Positions 1-7,828 of a stretch of 48,648 bases of DNA are shown here, one piece after another. The stretch covers positions 1 to 48,648 of the forward strand of contig JAQVHY010000004.1 of NCBI GenBank assembly GCA_028695935.1, read 5' to 3'. The stretch is from Desulfobacca sp. Its GTDB lineage: Bacteria > Desulfobacterota > Desulfobaccia > Desulfobaccales > Desulfobaccaceae. Below the pieces are notes generated by a model. It worked only from the letters and a program-made list of their open reading frames with translations, was not told the DNA's origin and made no database searches. The first letter of the stretch is position 1; every line of letters begins with the position of its first letter. A program made the translations under genes and the position numbers.

Positions 1-122
1 GCCGCGCCTTGCTGTCCCGGGGCCACCAGGTACGGCTGCCGACCTTCCCGGGCCTGGAATTGCAGGAAGTGGCCGATGTCGCCGCGGCCCTGCGGACCCT
101 GTTTCCACCATTTAAATCTTAA
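1..122 (+). CDS. C-terminal end of a probable DegT/DnrJ/EryC1-family aminotransferase (partial)
   Basis: An open frame enters the window from the left (codons begin at base 3) and stops at TAA 120-122, leaving about 39 residues. The tail has a positively charged stretch, then LPTFPGLE and a helix EVADVAAALRTLF. In PLP-dependent DegT/DnrJ/EryC1/StrS sugar aminotransferases the C-terminus commonly reads P-x-(F/H)-P-x-L followed by a helix ending in V/A-x-A-L/I, so this is the best match I can offer. Only the tail is visible, so neither the catalytic lysine nor the substrate can be judged. The next gene lies on the opposite strand and converges on it. Confidence 0.45.
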   Translation, partial: RALLSRGHQVRLPTFPGLELQEVADVAAALRTLFPPFKS

Positions 123-220
123 GCTGAGCTTAGCGGATTAGGTATCTTCTCCTCTCCATCCGTGAAGTGGTTGAGAAGAGGGCAACACGGAGATTTAGCA
201 GAAAAAAGCCCTAAATACGC

Positions 221-266
221 CACCCCCACCCTGACCCTCCCCCATCCAGGGGGAGGGAAGTTCAGG
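221..266 (+). repeat. solo GC-rich palindromic repeat (B unit)
   Basis: The 196-base gap between the two convergent genes contains a run of the form CACCCCCACCCTGACCCTCCCCC followed by AGGGGGAGGGAA. Its 3' half folds back on the CCCTCCCCC tract. The same unit recurs at 7728-7774, 23269-23312, 28457-28493 (inverted) and 28838-28877. I see no gene in the rest of this gap. Confidence 0.75.
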
Positions 267-318
267 TTGTTATTAAGGTTATATGATACTAAGATGTAAT
301 GTTCGGTTTAAACCGCCA

Positions 319-1494
319 TTATCCTGGATAAATTAGATGTGGCTGCCGCATCTCCCGATATTCCTGCAACCCTGTCTGCCAGTCCTGCTCGATTTCGACC
401 ACTGGCCGACCCTGCTCCAGCCCTTCCCGGAGCGCCACATCCCCGGTGAGCAGATCAAAGGGCAGTCGTTCATATTCGTACTCATAGGGCGGCGGCCGCC
501 AGGCAAACTGCTCGGGATACAGTTCCCTAATGGCGGCGATCAGGCTCAAGGTGGTAAAATAGGGTTTAAAGGTCTGGCGGTCAGTTACATGGAGTTGAAA
601 ACCGCTGCAAACGTCCCCGGCCCATTTATGAAAGGTGGGCTGAAAACTGGCGGCCCGCAGCACTACCCCGGCTAAAGGCGATCTCCGCAAGCGGGCACTT
701 ACCGCCGCGGGGTCAATAAAAGGCGCGCCAAATAGTTCGAAAGGACGGGTAGTGCCGCGGCCTTCCGAGAGATTGGTGCCCTCCAGCAGCACCTGGCCGG
801 GATAGACTAGTGCGGTATCCAGGGTGGGGAGATTGGGCGAGGGCAGCACCCAAGGGAGACCGGTGTTATCAAAATATTGGGACCGGGACCAGCCCTGAGC
901 CGGGATGAGGGTCAGATCACAACCCAGCCCTTGGGTATCATTATAGTACTGGGCCAGTTCCCCCAGAGTCAGGCCATGGCGCATGGGTAGCGCATAAGGC
1001 CCGACGATCGACGCCATTTCCGGTTTCAGGCAATTGCCTTCGACCTGATGGCCGCCGATCGGGTTGGGGCGGTCGAGCACAACCACTTTTCTATGCTGTC
1101 GGGCCGCCTGGGCCATGGCATAAACCATGGTGGTGGCAAAGGTATAGACCCTGGTCCCGACATCGGGGAGATCAACCAGCAGGACGTCAATCAGGTCCAG
1201 CATTTCCGGGGTCGGGGCCAGACGCTCCCCGTAGAGGCTGAACACCGGCAGCCCCCAGCGCGGCTCGATAAAATCCGCCGAGGCTACCATGTTATCCTGT
1301 TTCTCACCCGCCAAGCCGTGCTGCGGGCCAAACAGGGCGGTGAGTTGATCAGGAAAACGTTGAGCGATCAGGTCGACGGCCGATTGATATCCAGCTCCGA
1401 CACTGGCCTGGTTGACTAACAACCCCAACCGGCTGCGGGCCAGCCAGGCCGGGGGTTGGGCTAACAACGCCTCCAGGCCGGTTTTAACGCGCAT
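319..1494 (-). CDS. namZ: NamZ-like exo-beta-N-acetylmuramidase (DUF1343)
   Basis: A 391-residue protein matching the DUF1343 family, whose characterised Bacillus subtilis member NamZ removes terminal N-acetylmuramic acid from peptidoglycan fragments. Visible family motifs: GPQHGLAG (about 56-63), DLPDVGTRVYTF (108-119), DRPNP (141-145), a SPNLPTL stretch near 220, and EGTNLSEGRGTTRPFE near 240. The start is ATG 1494, about 20 bases after the upstream GNAT gene ends, so the two are probably co-transcribed. The protein begins directly at the catalytic domain without a signal peptide, although family members acting on the wall are usually exported. A cytoplasmic recycling role is therefore possible (inference). 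Confidence 0.88.
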   Translation of the reverse strand: MRVKTGLEALLAQPPAWLARSRLGLLVNQASVGAGYQSAVDLIAQRFPDQLTALFGPQHGLAGEKQDNMVASADFIEPRWGLPVFSLYGERLAPTPEMLDLIDVLLVDLPDVGTRVYTFATTMVYAMAQAARQHRKVVVLDRPNPIGGHQVEGNCLKPEMASIVGPYALPMRHGLTLGELAQYYNDTQGLGCDLTLIPAQGWSRSQYFDNTGLPWVLPSPNLPTLDTALVYPGQVLLEGTNLSEGRGTTRPFELFGAPFIDPAAVSARLRRSPLAGVVLRAASFQPTFHKWAGDVCSGFQLHVTDRQTFKPYFTTLSLIAAIRELYPEQFAWRPPPYEYEYERLPFDLLTGDVALREGLEQGRPVVEIEQDWQTGLQEYREMRQPHLIYPG

Positions 1495-1514
1495 CTGTTC
1501 TTGAACCGACCCAG

Positions 1515-2084
1515 TTAAAATTCCATCTGGTCTTTGCGCACCACCGGGCGCATCATTAACACCACATCGTGAGTCATGCCGTCTTTGCGGATAAAATAGT
1601 CATCCAGGGTGCATTTGATCTCAAAATCTTTGGCCCGGAAGGCCTTCAGCACCTTTTTGTGATCGGTAATAATCTCCGCTTTGAGAATCTGTAGATTTAA
1701 TTTTCCGGCCAGATTGATCAATTCATCCAGCATCAGCGACCCCAGCCCCAGATTACGAAAGCCCCGCGACACAAAGATGCGAATCTCGCCGATATGCTTG
1801 GCAGCATGTTTGCCCCGATGCAAAGTAGCATCCGCAACCAGTCGCTCCTCTTCCAGATCCACCGCCACCAATGGCAGGACCTTCAGGTAATTAATGTGAT
1901 CTACCCAATAATTGATAAGCTTCAGGTCCTTCACGTCCTGCTTCAAGAAGCGGGTATCTTCTTCCGGGGCTTCCTGAAACAGCCGGATCAGGTTCTCTCG
2001 ATCCTGCTGGTTCAAAAACCTCAGCATCACCCGTTGGCCATTTTGCAGGGTGACAAATTTCCGGTAGGTGATGTAATTGAGCAT
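1515..2084 (-). CDS. GNAT-family N-acetyltransferase
   Basis: A 189-residue protein with the acetyl-CoA-binding signature of GNAT enzymes: a basic R-x-x-G-x-G motif in GFRNLGLGSLMLDEL (about 108-122), preceded by a beta strand IGEIRIFV and followed by LKAEIITDHKKVLKAFRAKDF, the usual late-helix region of the fold. The ATG at 2084 has a GAGG ribosome site 5 bases upstream. The acceptor substrate cannot be read from the sequence. It probably shares a transcript with the NamZ-like gene just downstream; no functional link between them is evident. Confidence 0.82.
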   Translation of the reverse strand: MLNYITYRKFVTLQNGQRVMLRFLNQQDRENLIRLFQEAPEEDTRFLKQDVKDLKLINYWVDHINYLKVLPLVAVDLEEERLVADATLHRGKHAAKHIGEIRIFVSRGFRNLGLGSLMLDELINLAGKLNLQILKAEIITDHKKVLKAFRAKDFEIKCTLDDYFIRKDGMTHDVVLMMRPVVRKDQMEF

Positions 2085-2264
2085 TCTGACCTCATAAGGG
2101 AAAAATTTTGGCTACCTGTTAATCTTAGCCCATTGCCCGGCTTTGTCAAGGCATGAAGGGCCTGTTCGATTGTCAGACTAGATTAACCAGTCATCAATCA
2201 GACCTTTATCTATCCGCCTCCAAACGACGGCTCCGTCCCAAGTATAAAAAATTAACTCTTATCG

Positions 2265-3185
2265 CTACTGATCTAACTTGCCGGAGACCCTGACATCAAA
2301 AACAGGTGGATCAACCAGTTGGAAGGTAGCGGAGGCCAGGGCGATGCCGTTTTGATCAAATTCCTCCAGGATACGGGTAAAAATTAGGTCTTTGGTGCGG
2401 CGACGGCGTTTATAATCCACGATATATCTTAGAGTGAATTCCATCCAATTGTCGTTACAGACCAGCATTACTACGGGATCAACCATGGCCTCATCAATCA
2501 TGTATCTTCTGACTACGTCTCTCCAGGACTGTTTGGCATAATTGGTATAATCCCGAACCACCTCGTTAATCACCTGATTTAAGAGCTGGCGAGCTAACTG
2601 GTGGTCCTCCCCATATTTAACCGGAACGCTGATTTCATCCCACAGAAAGGGGAAATCAGCCGAATAATTGAACACCGGTTCTCTAAAGACGTGACTGTTG
2701 CCGACGCGGACGATGCGACCGGTATATTGGTCGCCCCTGACCCACTCGCCGCATTCCATCAGCGCAGTCCGCAAGATCCCGATGTCTATAACATCTCCTT
2801 TAATCCCGCCGAGTTGGATGCGATCCCCAATAGCATAAAAATGGCCAAAAGAAATAGCTACCCAGCCGGCAATGCTAACTATCACCTCTTGCAGAGCAAA
2901 AGCAATGCCCGCCCCGGCGACCCCTAAGGCAATGGTCAGGCCCCCCAGATGGGTCCGGAATACTAAGGCAAAATATAACAGGGCTACCACATAGCCCACG
3001 AAGGTAACAAGTTTCCGGACCCGGTAACGGGTTTGGGCTTCGGTAATATAGGGGGCGAGATGGTGGTTAACTACGCTGATCAGAGCTCGGGTAAGCAACA
3101 GTCCCGCCACAGCCAGGGTGAACTTAATTACGGTGGGTTCAAAAAGCCATTGTTTGGTAATGGTTAGCACCTGCTCGACTTCCAT
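2265..3185 (-). CDS. MscS-family mechanosensitive channel / small-conductance ion channel
   Basis: A 306-residue membrane protein. Two N-terminal membrane helices (about 20-40 and 58-77) precede the pore helix. That helix is glycine/alanine-rich (GVAGAGIAFALQE, about 88-100) and continues into IAGWVAISFGHFYAIGDRI, the conserved MscS TM3b to beta-domain transition. The rest is the cytosolic beta and alpha/beta vestibule. Family members open under membrane tension to release solutes in osmotic downshock. The length is close to the 286-residue E. coli MscS. The C-terminal part contains an unusually basic DYKRRRRTKDLIF stretch near 250. Confidence 0.88.
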   Translation of the reverse strand: MEVEQVLTITKQWLFEPTVIKFTLAVAGLLLTRALISVVNHHLAPYITEAQTRYRVRKLVTFVGYVVALLYFALVFRTHLGGLTIALGVAGAGIAFALQEVIVSIAGWVAISFGHFYAIGDRIQLGGIKGDVIDIGILRTALMECGEWVRGDQYTGRIVRVGNSHVFREPVFNYSADFPFLWDEISVPVKYGEDHQLARQLLNQVINEVVRDYTNYAKQSWRDVVRRYMIDEAMVDPVVMLVCNDNWMEFTLRYIVDYKRRRRTKDLIFTRILEEFDQNGIALASATFQLVDPPVFDVRVSGKLDQ

Positions 3186-3311
3186 ACCATTTACCCTTTA
3201 TGCCATTGATTGAGACTATTGCTTTTATCCCCGTCAATGTTGGGACATGCTAATCCGCTCCCCCCAGCTTGGGCGTTAACCGTGGAGCTGGAAAGTTTAG
3301 CGCAGTCAGCG

Positions 3312-3554
3312 TTACGGTGAATCGTTGACCGAGGTCATTTTTTCAGTCGTTGTGTGAGTATGGGGTTTGGTAAGTAGTCTGGTGACGATAAAGCCAAACA
3401 CAAAACCAATGATTAGAGTCGCCACCGTAAAAATTATCTGGGACATACTTATTTTCCAGAGCAGCAGGTGCAGCGTGACCACCTGGGTGTTTTGAAACAG
3501 GATGACCAGGGCTAACAGGATCAACACAGCAATGACAATAGTTTTGACTTTCAT
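3312..3554 (-). CDS. LapA-domain (DUF1049) small membrane protein
   Basis: An 80-residue protein with two transmembrane segments: about 6-20, ending in the family hallmark FQNTQVVTLHLLLW, and about 38-60, rich in glycine (IIGFVFGFIVTRLL). This is the layout of the lipopolysaccharide-assembly LapA/YciS domain, which in E. coli works with LapB on LPS export control. No LapB-like TPR gene is next to it here. A good AGGAGAGG ribosome site precedes ATG 3554. The polar tail is threonine-rich. Confidence 0.8.
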   Translation of the reverse strand: MKVKTIVIAVLILLALVILFQNTQVVTLHLLLWKISMSQIIFTVATLIIGFVFGFIVTRLLTKPHTHTTTEKMTSVNDSP

Positions 3555-3775
3555 GGCAACACCTCTCCTTTTGGTTTAGCTGAGTTTCATATTACCTAAA
3601 TATTACGCGATTGAACATGTTTTAGCCCCAAAAAAGTTATTTTATTGAACACCGCCTCTGAAATTTTTGTGTCCCCTCAGATTATATCAGACGATCACAC
3701 CGATTAAATCGTGAGAAACAGAAGCTTTCGGTCCCAGCTCCCGGACTGCTTGGCATGTTTAAAGGATTTGTAAAT

Positions 3776-4792
3776 TTAAATATAGTAGGATAAATAAATG
3801 ATCAGTACCAGGACTATCAGCAGGGCCACCCAGATAATAATCGCCCAGCGAGTGGTCCGCCGGGCGATTTCCACTTCTCGCCAGAATAGGGGCCGGATCC
3901 CCTGAGCCAAAAAGGTTACCACCCCGGCCAGATTGACACAGATAACGTTGGTCAACAGCAACAACATGGCGCCCAGGGCTAATTTAAAATTTCCGGAGCC
4001 GAGCAACAGTCCCAGAGTCACCACCGGCGGCAATAAAGCTACCGCCACCATTACCCCGATCAGGATAGTCGACGCGCCGGTGGTAAAAGCCAAGGCGGCA
4101 GCGCTGCCCGAGGCCAGGGCCAAGGCCACATCTCCCAAACCGATATTGGTCCGGGAAGCAATTTCGGCAGTACCTGGGTTGACCGGTAAAAGCAGCCCGA
4201 ACAGCATAGACAGCGCCAGAGGTGAGAGTAAACCGATTACATTTGCCTTGATAGAACTTTTGGCCAGATCAATATCTCCCAGGGTAGTGGCCAGGGATAA
4301 GGAGACGTTGGGCCCCAGTAAGGGAGCAATCACCATGGCGCCAATGACCGCGGCCACATTGTTGTTTAAAATCCCAATGGCGGCGACGACGGCCGATAAG
4401 GATACCATCACCAAATAACCCTTAGATAGTTTTACGGTATCGCTGACCTGGGTATACAATTCTTCCCGGCTGACCCGTCCGGTTCGGCCCTCGGTGGGGG
4501 CGACAGGCTCCTTTCTAGCTTTATCTTTCCTTTCCTCGGTGGCTTCTATCCTCGGGATGGCAGCCGTTACCGGTAGTAGAACGATCCGGAAGCCATCCAA
4601 CATGGCATAATACTTCTCCAACCGGTCAATCAAGGCTTCGGTATCCTCAACTTGCACCAAAATTTTCACATAAGCCTGATTGCCGGAAATGGTATCATGC
4701 CAGACATCGATTCCACTATACTCTGCCAGTAACTCTTCAGCCTCGGTCAGGAGCTCTGCGGGCAATACCATTTCAATCAGACGCAAGGGCAT
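3776..4792 (-). CDS. DUF389 (TIGR00341-type) membrane protein
   Basis: A 338-residue protein. The N-terminal 100 residues look like a soluble regulatory domain (alternating strands and helices ending in IPRIEATEERKDKARKE). The C-terminal half carries at least five membrane helices, with the DUF389 signature GILNNNVAAVIGAMVIAPLLGPNVSLSLATTLGD at about 140-175. The function of the family is unknown. The gene stops 221 bases before the LapA-like gene starts and begins 17 bases after the upstream DUF202 gene ends, so DUF202 and DUF389 likely form one transcript of small envelope proteins. Confidence 0.85.
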   Translation of the reverse strand: MPLRLIEMVLPAELLTEAEELLAEYSGIDVWHDTISGNQAYVKILVQVEDTEALIDRLEKYYAMLDGFRIVLLPVTAAIPRIEATEERKDKARKEPVAPTEGRTGRVSREELYTQVSDTVKLSKGYLVMVSLSAVVAAIGILNNNVAAVIGAMVIAPLLGPNVSLSLATTLGDIDLAKSSIKANVIGLLSPLALSMLFGLLLPVNPGTAEIASRTNIGLGDVALALASGSAAALAFTTGASTILIGVMVAVALLPPVVTLGLLLGSGNFKLALGAMLLLLTNVICVNLAGVVTFLAQGIRPLFWREVEIARRTTRWAIIIWVALLIVLVLIIYLSYYI

Positions 4793-4808
4793 GGCGGTAT
4801 CTCAATCT

Positions 4809-5147
4809 TTAATCTTTTCTTTTACTTAGAGGACAATAACTTTCTATGCCCGCAATTGCCCCCCGCATCTTTTTATAACTCAAACTTCCCATGATCACCA
4901 GGATTATGCTAGCCGGGATAAATAGCCAGCCCAACCATGTTAGCCAGACGGAATCGAAAAACTGGATGAAAGTCACCCCGGCGGCAAAGAGCGTCAGCGC
5001 CGTCCTCAGGAAGGCCAGAAAAGTCCTCTGGTTGGCCAGCACCGTCCGCTCCACCGCCAGGCAATCACGGACCGGAATCTCTGGTTTCTGCTGCTCGAGT
5101 GTTACTTGATCCCAGGTTTTTTCCAAGTGCTTTAATTTTTCCAACAT
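4809..5147 (-). CDS. DUF202 (YidH-like) small membrane protein
   Basis: A 112-residue protein with the DUF202 signature ERTVLANQRTFLAFLRTALTLFAAG at about 33-57, running into the first membrane helix, and a second helix LGWLFIPASIILVIMGSL at about 73-90. Family members are two- to three-helix inner-membrane proteins of unknown function. It is followed 16 bases later by the DUF389 gene. The terminator at 5187-5221 separates it from the genes upstream, so a promoter is expected between 5148 and 5186, though I cannot point to a clear one. Confidence 0.82.
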   Translation of the reverse strand: MLEKLKHLEKTWDQVTLEQQKPEIPVRDCLAVERTVLANQRTFLAFLRTALTLFAAGVTFIQFFDSVWLTWLGWLFIPASIILVIMGSLSYKKMRGAIAGIESYCPLSKRKD

Positions 5148-5186
5148 CTTCGGCCCTTTTAAGTAACTACCGCCACTTTAACTGGT

Positions 5187-5221
5187 AAAAAAGATAGGGG
5201 TGGGCGGCTCCCCACCCCTAT
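5187..5221 (-). terminator. intrinsic terminator after the Tim44-domain gene
   Basis: On the minus strand a 10-11 bp GC-rich stem (plus-strand arms 5195-5204 TAGGGGTGGG and 5211-5220 CCCACCCCTA, 6-base loop) is followed by a run of six U (plus-strand A 5187-5192). It lies about 50 bases after the Tim44-domain stop codon and would end the tyrS/Tim44 transcript. Confidence 0.8.
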
Positions 5222-5268
5222 TTCTTGACGCTCCCGCCAACAACTTCCAGTAAAATGGTCAGGCAGGT

Positions 5269-6276
5269 TTAGGCCTGTTGGATGGCAGTCAATTTCCAGG
5301 GTTGGTCATTGCCACTGGGACGGACAAAAGTCCAGTATTCTTCAAATCTTACCGGTTCCGAGTCGCTACCGGCAATAACCCGGGAGGTTTGGGCATCCAC
5401 CACATAATCCAGGAGATTGGCTAAGAAGCCCACAGTGACATAATCTTTCCCGTCTTCCTGCCAGGCCTCGGAGATCTCCACCTGACGGATAGCAATGTTT
5501 TCCAGGCGATTAATCTGACCTTGGGCCTTCATTTGCTCCAGGTCATGGCTAAGCCCCGTGAACAATTCCTCAGTCATCAAGGGTCGCAGCAGGGCAGCAT
5601 CCTGTCGCATCCAGGCCCCCTGCAATTTAAAAAAGATATCCTGGGCCATCTCTTTGACGCGGGGGACATCAAGTTGGTATTCCAGCCCCGGAGTCGTTTG
5701 GATATCCGGCGCGCTTTCCGTCCCCATCTGCAAGGCTGGGAAATCCGATTCTCTCCACGCACTGGCACCGGGATTAGTGCCCCGATCAACCGGGGCTGAG
5801 TACTGCAGGTTGTTTTGCCGGCGCCGGAAGAATAAGCGATACCCCAGGTAGAGCAGACCGCCAATGAGCACCAGGTCTAAAAGTCCAAAAGATGAGCCAC
5901 CTCCGGCCGCGGCCCCGGCGGCATGGCCATGACCGCCAAACAGCATGGAGCCCAACATCCCGCCCAATAGACCGCCGGCCAACCCCCCGGCTAACCCGCG
6001 ACCGAAGCTACCGGCAGCCGGCTGGGGGCCAGGACTGGCCGCGCCGGGCTGGGGTTGTGGTTGCTTGGCGTCCTGAGGGGCTTTCTGGGGCTGGGGTTTC
6101 GTAGGAGCAGGAGATTTAGGAGTTGTCCGCGGCGGCGAATAGCTGCGGGAGCCCCTAAAGCCCATAGAACGTCCTCCACCCAGCCGGGCCTGGGCCAGAT
6201 CTACACTCATCAGGGAGAACCATAACAGCCCTCCCAGTAAACACAGCACACTAAATAACACTTTGTTTTTAATCAT
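5269..6276 (-). CDS. Tim44-like domain membrane protein
   Basis: A 335-residue protein. It starts with a signal peptide or membrane anchor (about 1-30, ending AQA). A proline/lysine/glutamine linker follows (45-90), then a glycine-rich block (GLAGGLLGGMLGSMLFGG, about 96-115) and a second membrane helix (about 131-150, LVLIGGLLYLGYRLFF) with a basic stop-transfer. A C-terminal Tim44-like globular domain (about 205-335) contains FFKLQGAWMRQDAALLRPLMT and DYVTVGFLANLLDYVVD. Bacterial proteins of this type are membrane-bound with an NTF2-like C-terminal domain; their role is not settled. Lies 51 bases after tyrS. Confidence 0.85.
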   Translation of the reverse strand: MIKNKVLFSVLCLLGGLLWFSLMSVDLAQARLGGGRSMGFRGSRSYSPPRTTPKSPAPTKPQPQKAPQDAKQPQPQPGAASPGPQPAAGSFGRGLAGGLAGGLLGGMLGSMLFGGHGHAAGAAAGGGSSFGLLDLVLIGGLLYLGYRLFFRRRQNNLQYSAPVDRGTNPGASAWRESDFPALQMGTESAPDIQTTPGLEYQLDVPRVKEMAQDIFFKLQGAWMRQDAALLRPLMTEELFTGLSHDLEQMKAQGQINRLENIAIRQVEISEAWQEDGKDYVTVGFLANLLDYVVDAQTSRVIAGSDSEPVRFEEYWTFVRPSGNDQPWKLTAIQQA

Positions 6277-6327
6277 AATTTCCTCTTGGTTATTGGTTTA
6301 CTGCCTTACGAACCTAAATCGGCTTAT

Positions 6328-7545
6328 TCAAGCTGCTTCTAAAGTGACCCGCTTGAACCGCCGTTTGCCGACCTGGAGCAGATAAGTCTGCCCGGCGGGT
6401 AATTCCAAATTGTCATCGGTGACCTTTTCGCCGTTGACCTGAACGCCCCCCTGACGCACCAAGCGCCGGCCTTCCGAGGTACTGCTGGCCAATCCGGCCT
6501 GCCGGAGCAGCTTCGGCAGCCACAGCGCCGGTTCGGTAACTGACATGGTAACGTCGTCAATCTGTTCGGGGGCCTTTTTCTCCCGAAATACCGCGGCAAA
6601 TTCTCGGGCCGCGTGCTTGGCCGCGGCAGGGCCATGATAGCGGGCAACGATCTCCTGGGCCAGCTCTTCTTTGGCCTGGCGGGGGTGCCGACTGCCATTT
6701 TCCAGAGACTGCCGCAGGTTGTCCAATTCGGCCTGGGACCGGTCGCTCAGCAATTCATAGTAGCGCAGCATCAGGGTATCGGAGATCGACATCAGCTTGC
6801 CGAACATTTCTTCCGGCGCTTCGTCAATGCCCACATAATTGTGGAGCGATTTGCTCATCTTGTTGACCCCGTCCAGGCCCTCGAGCAGGGGAAGAGTAAT
6901 GATCACCTGGGGTTCCTGGCCATATTCGCGCTGCAACTCCCGGCCCACCAGCAGATTGAACTTCTGATCCGTGCCGCCCAACTCCACGTCCGCCTGCAAA
7001 GCTACGGAATCGTAGCCTTGAATCAAGGGATAGAGAAATTCGTGAATGCCGATCGGAGTGTGTTTGACAAAGCGCTGGTGGAAGTCATCCCGCTCCAGCA
7101 TCCGGGCCACCGTGTGTTTCCCCGCCAACGTAATCAGCTCCTGGGCGCTCATCGGCTGCATCCAGCGGCTGTTAAAGTCGATAGTGGTCTTTTGAGGGTC
7201 CAAAATCTTAAAGATCTGGCGCTCATAGGTCAGGGCATTTTCCTTGACCTCGGCCGCAGTGAGCGGCGGGCGGGTCTCGTTCTTGCCGGAGGGATCGCCG
7301 ATCATCCCGGTAAAATCCCCGATGAGGAAGATCACCTGATGGCCCAATTGTTGAAAATGCTTGAGCTTGTGAATCAACACGGTGTGCCCCAGGTGCAGAT
7401 CCGGGGCGGTCGGATCAAATCCGGCCTTGACCCGCAAAGGTTGTCCACTAGTTAAGGATCGGGCTAGCTTGCGCTCCAGCTCCTCTGCCCGCAAGATTTC
7501 CTGAGTGCCCCGCTGGATCAGGGCCATCTGCTCCGCCACCGTCAT
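6328..7545 (-). CDS. tyrS: tyrosyl-tRNA synthetase
   Basis: A 405-residue class I synthetase that charges tRNA-Tyr. The ATP-binding HIGH-type motif is HLGH at 51-54 and KMSKS is at 229-233. The tyrosine-site signature [21 protein letters not shown] is at about 73-93, and a C-terminal S4 RNA-binding domain (about 340-400) ends in VGKRRFKRV. The compact spacing and GDPSGK motif fit the TyrRS subgroup typical of proteobacteria (TyrZ-like). ATG 7545 has a GGAG site about 11 bases upstream. The gap behind its start holds a composite repeat element. Confidence 0.95.
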   Translation of the reverse strand: MTVAEQMALIQRGTQEILRAEELERKLARSLTSGQPLRVKAGFDPTAPDLHLGHTVLIHKLKHFQQLGHQVIFLIGDFTGMIGDPSGKNETRPPLTAAEVKENALTYERQIFKILDPQKTTIDFNSRWMQPMSAQELITLAGKHTVARMLERDDFHQRFVKHTPIGIHEFLYPLIQGYDSVALQADVELGGTDQKFNLLVGRELQREYGQEPQVIITLPLLEGLDGVNKMSKSLHNYVGIDEAPEEMFGKLMSISDTLMLRYYELLSDRSQAELDNLRQSLENGSRHPRQAKEELAQEIVARYHGPAAAKHAAREFAAVFREKKAPEQIDDVTMSVTEPALWLPKLLRQAGLASSTSEGRRLVRQGGVQVNGEKVTDDNLELPAGQTYLLQVGKRRFKRVTLEAA

Positions 7546-7639
7546 CTGAGCTATTTACTCCTTATGTTTACTCAGTCTTATCGGGACGGCAAAACCCCGG
7601 CCCGACAGTGAACTAGATCTTTATAATATTTTAGATAAA

Positions 7640-7784
7640 TTTTATATGGAAACTCCCCCGCCCCTGGTGGGAGGGTGTTGGGGGGGGGCATAAATTAGAA
7701 TATATTGAAATTCTATAATATTTTTTTCACCCCCACCCTGACCCTCCCCCCTCAAGGGGGAGGGAAAAGTAGGTTTCCGGATGG
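7640..7784 (+). repeat. composite GC-rich dispersed element (A unit, AT-rich core, B unit)
   Basis: The 283-base gap between tyrS and selD is largely filled by one element. An A unit (about 7650-7689, ACTCCCCCGCCCCTGGTGGGAGGG then a G run) is followed by an AT-rich core (7690-7727, containing ATATTGAAATTCTATAATATTTTTTT). A B unit comes next (7728-7774, CACCCCCACCCTGACCCTCCCCC and its fold-back AGGGGGAGGG), ending near GGTTTCCGGATGGACA. The same order, with a clearly related core, is present at 23183-23335. The left end (ATATGGAAACTCC) and the inverted right end (CATCCGGAAACCTAC) resemble each other, like imperfect terminal inverted repeats. Confidence 0.72.
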
Positions 7785-7828
7785 ACATTAGATATTTTTA
7801 CCCTGGATATTGGTATTGTGTTCAAGGT

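Noticed and set aside
6613-7455. 280-codon plus-strand frame inside tyrS
   Set aside because: Antisense shadow of a clear tyrosyl-tRNA synthetase, with no ribosome site.
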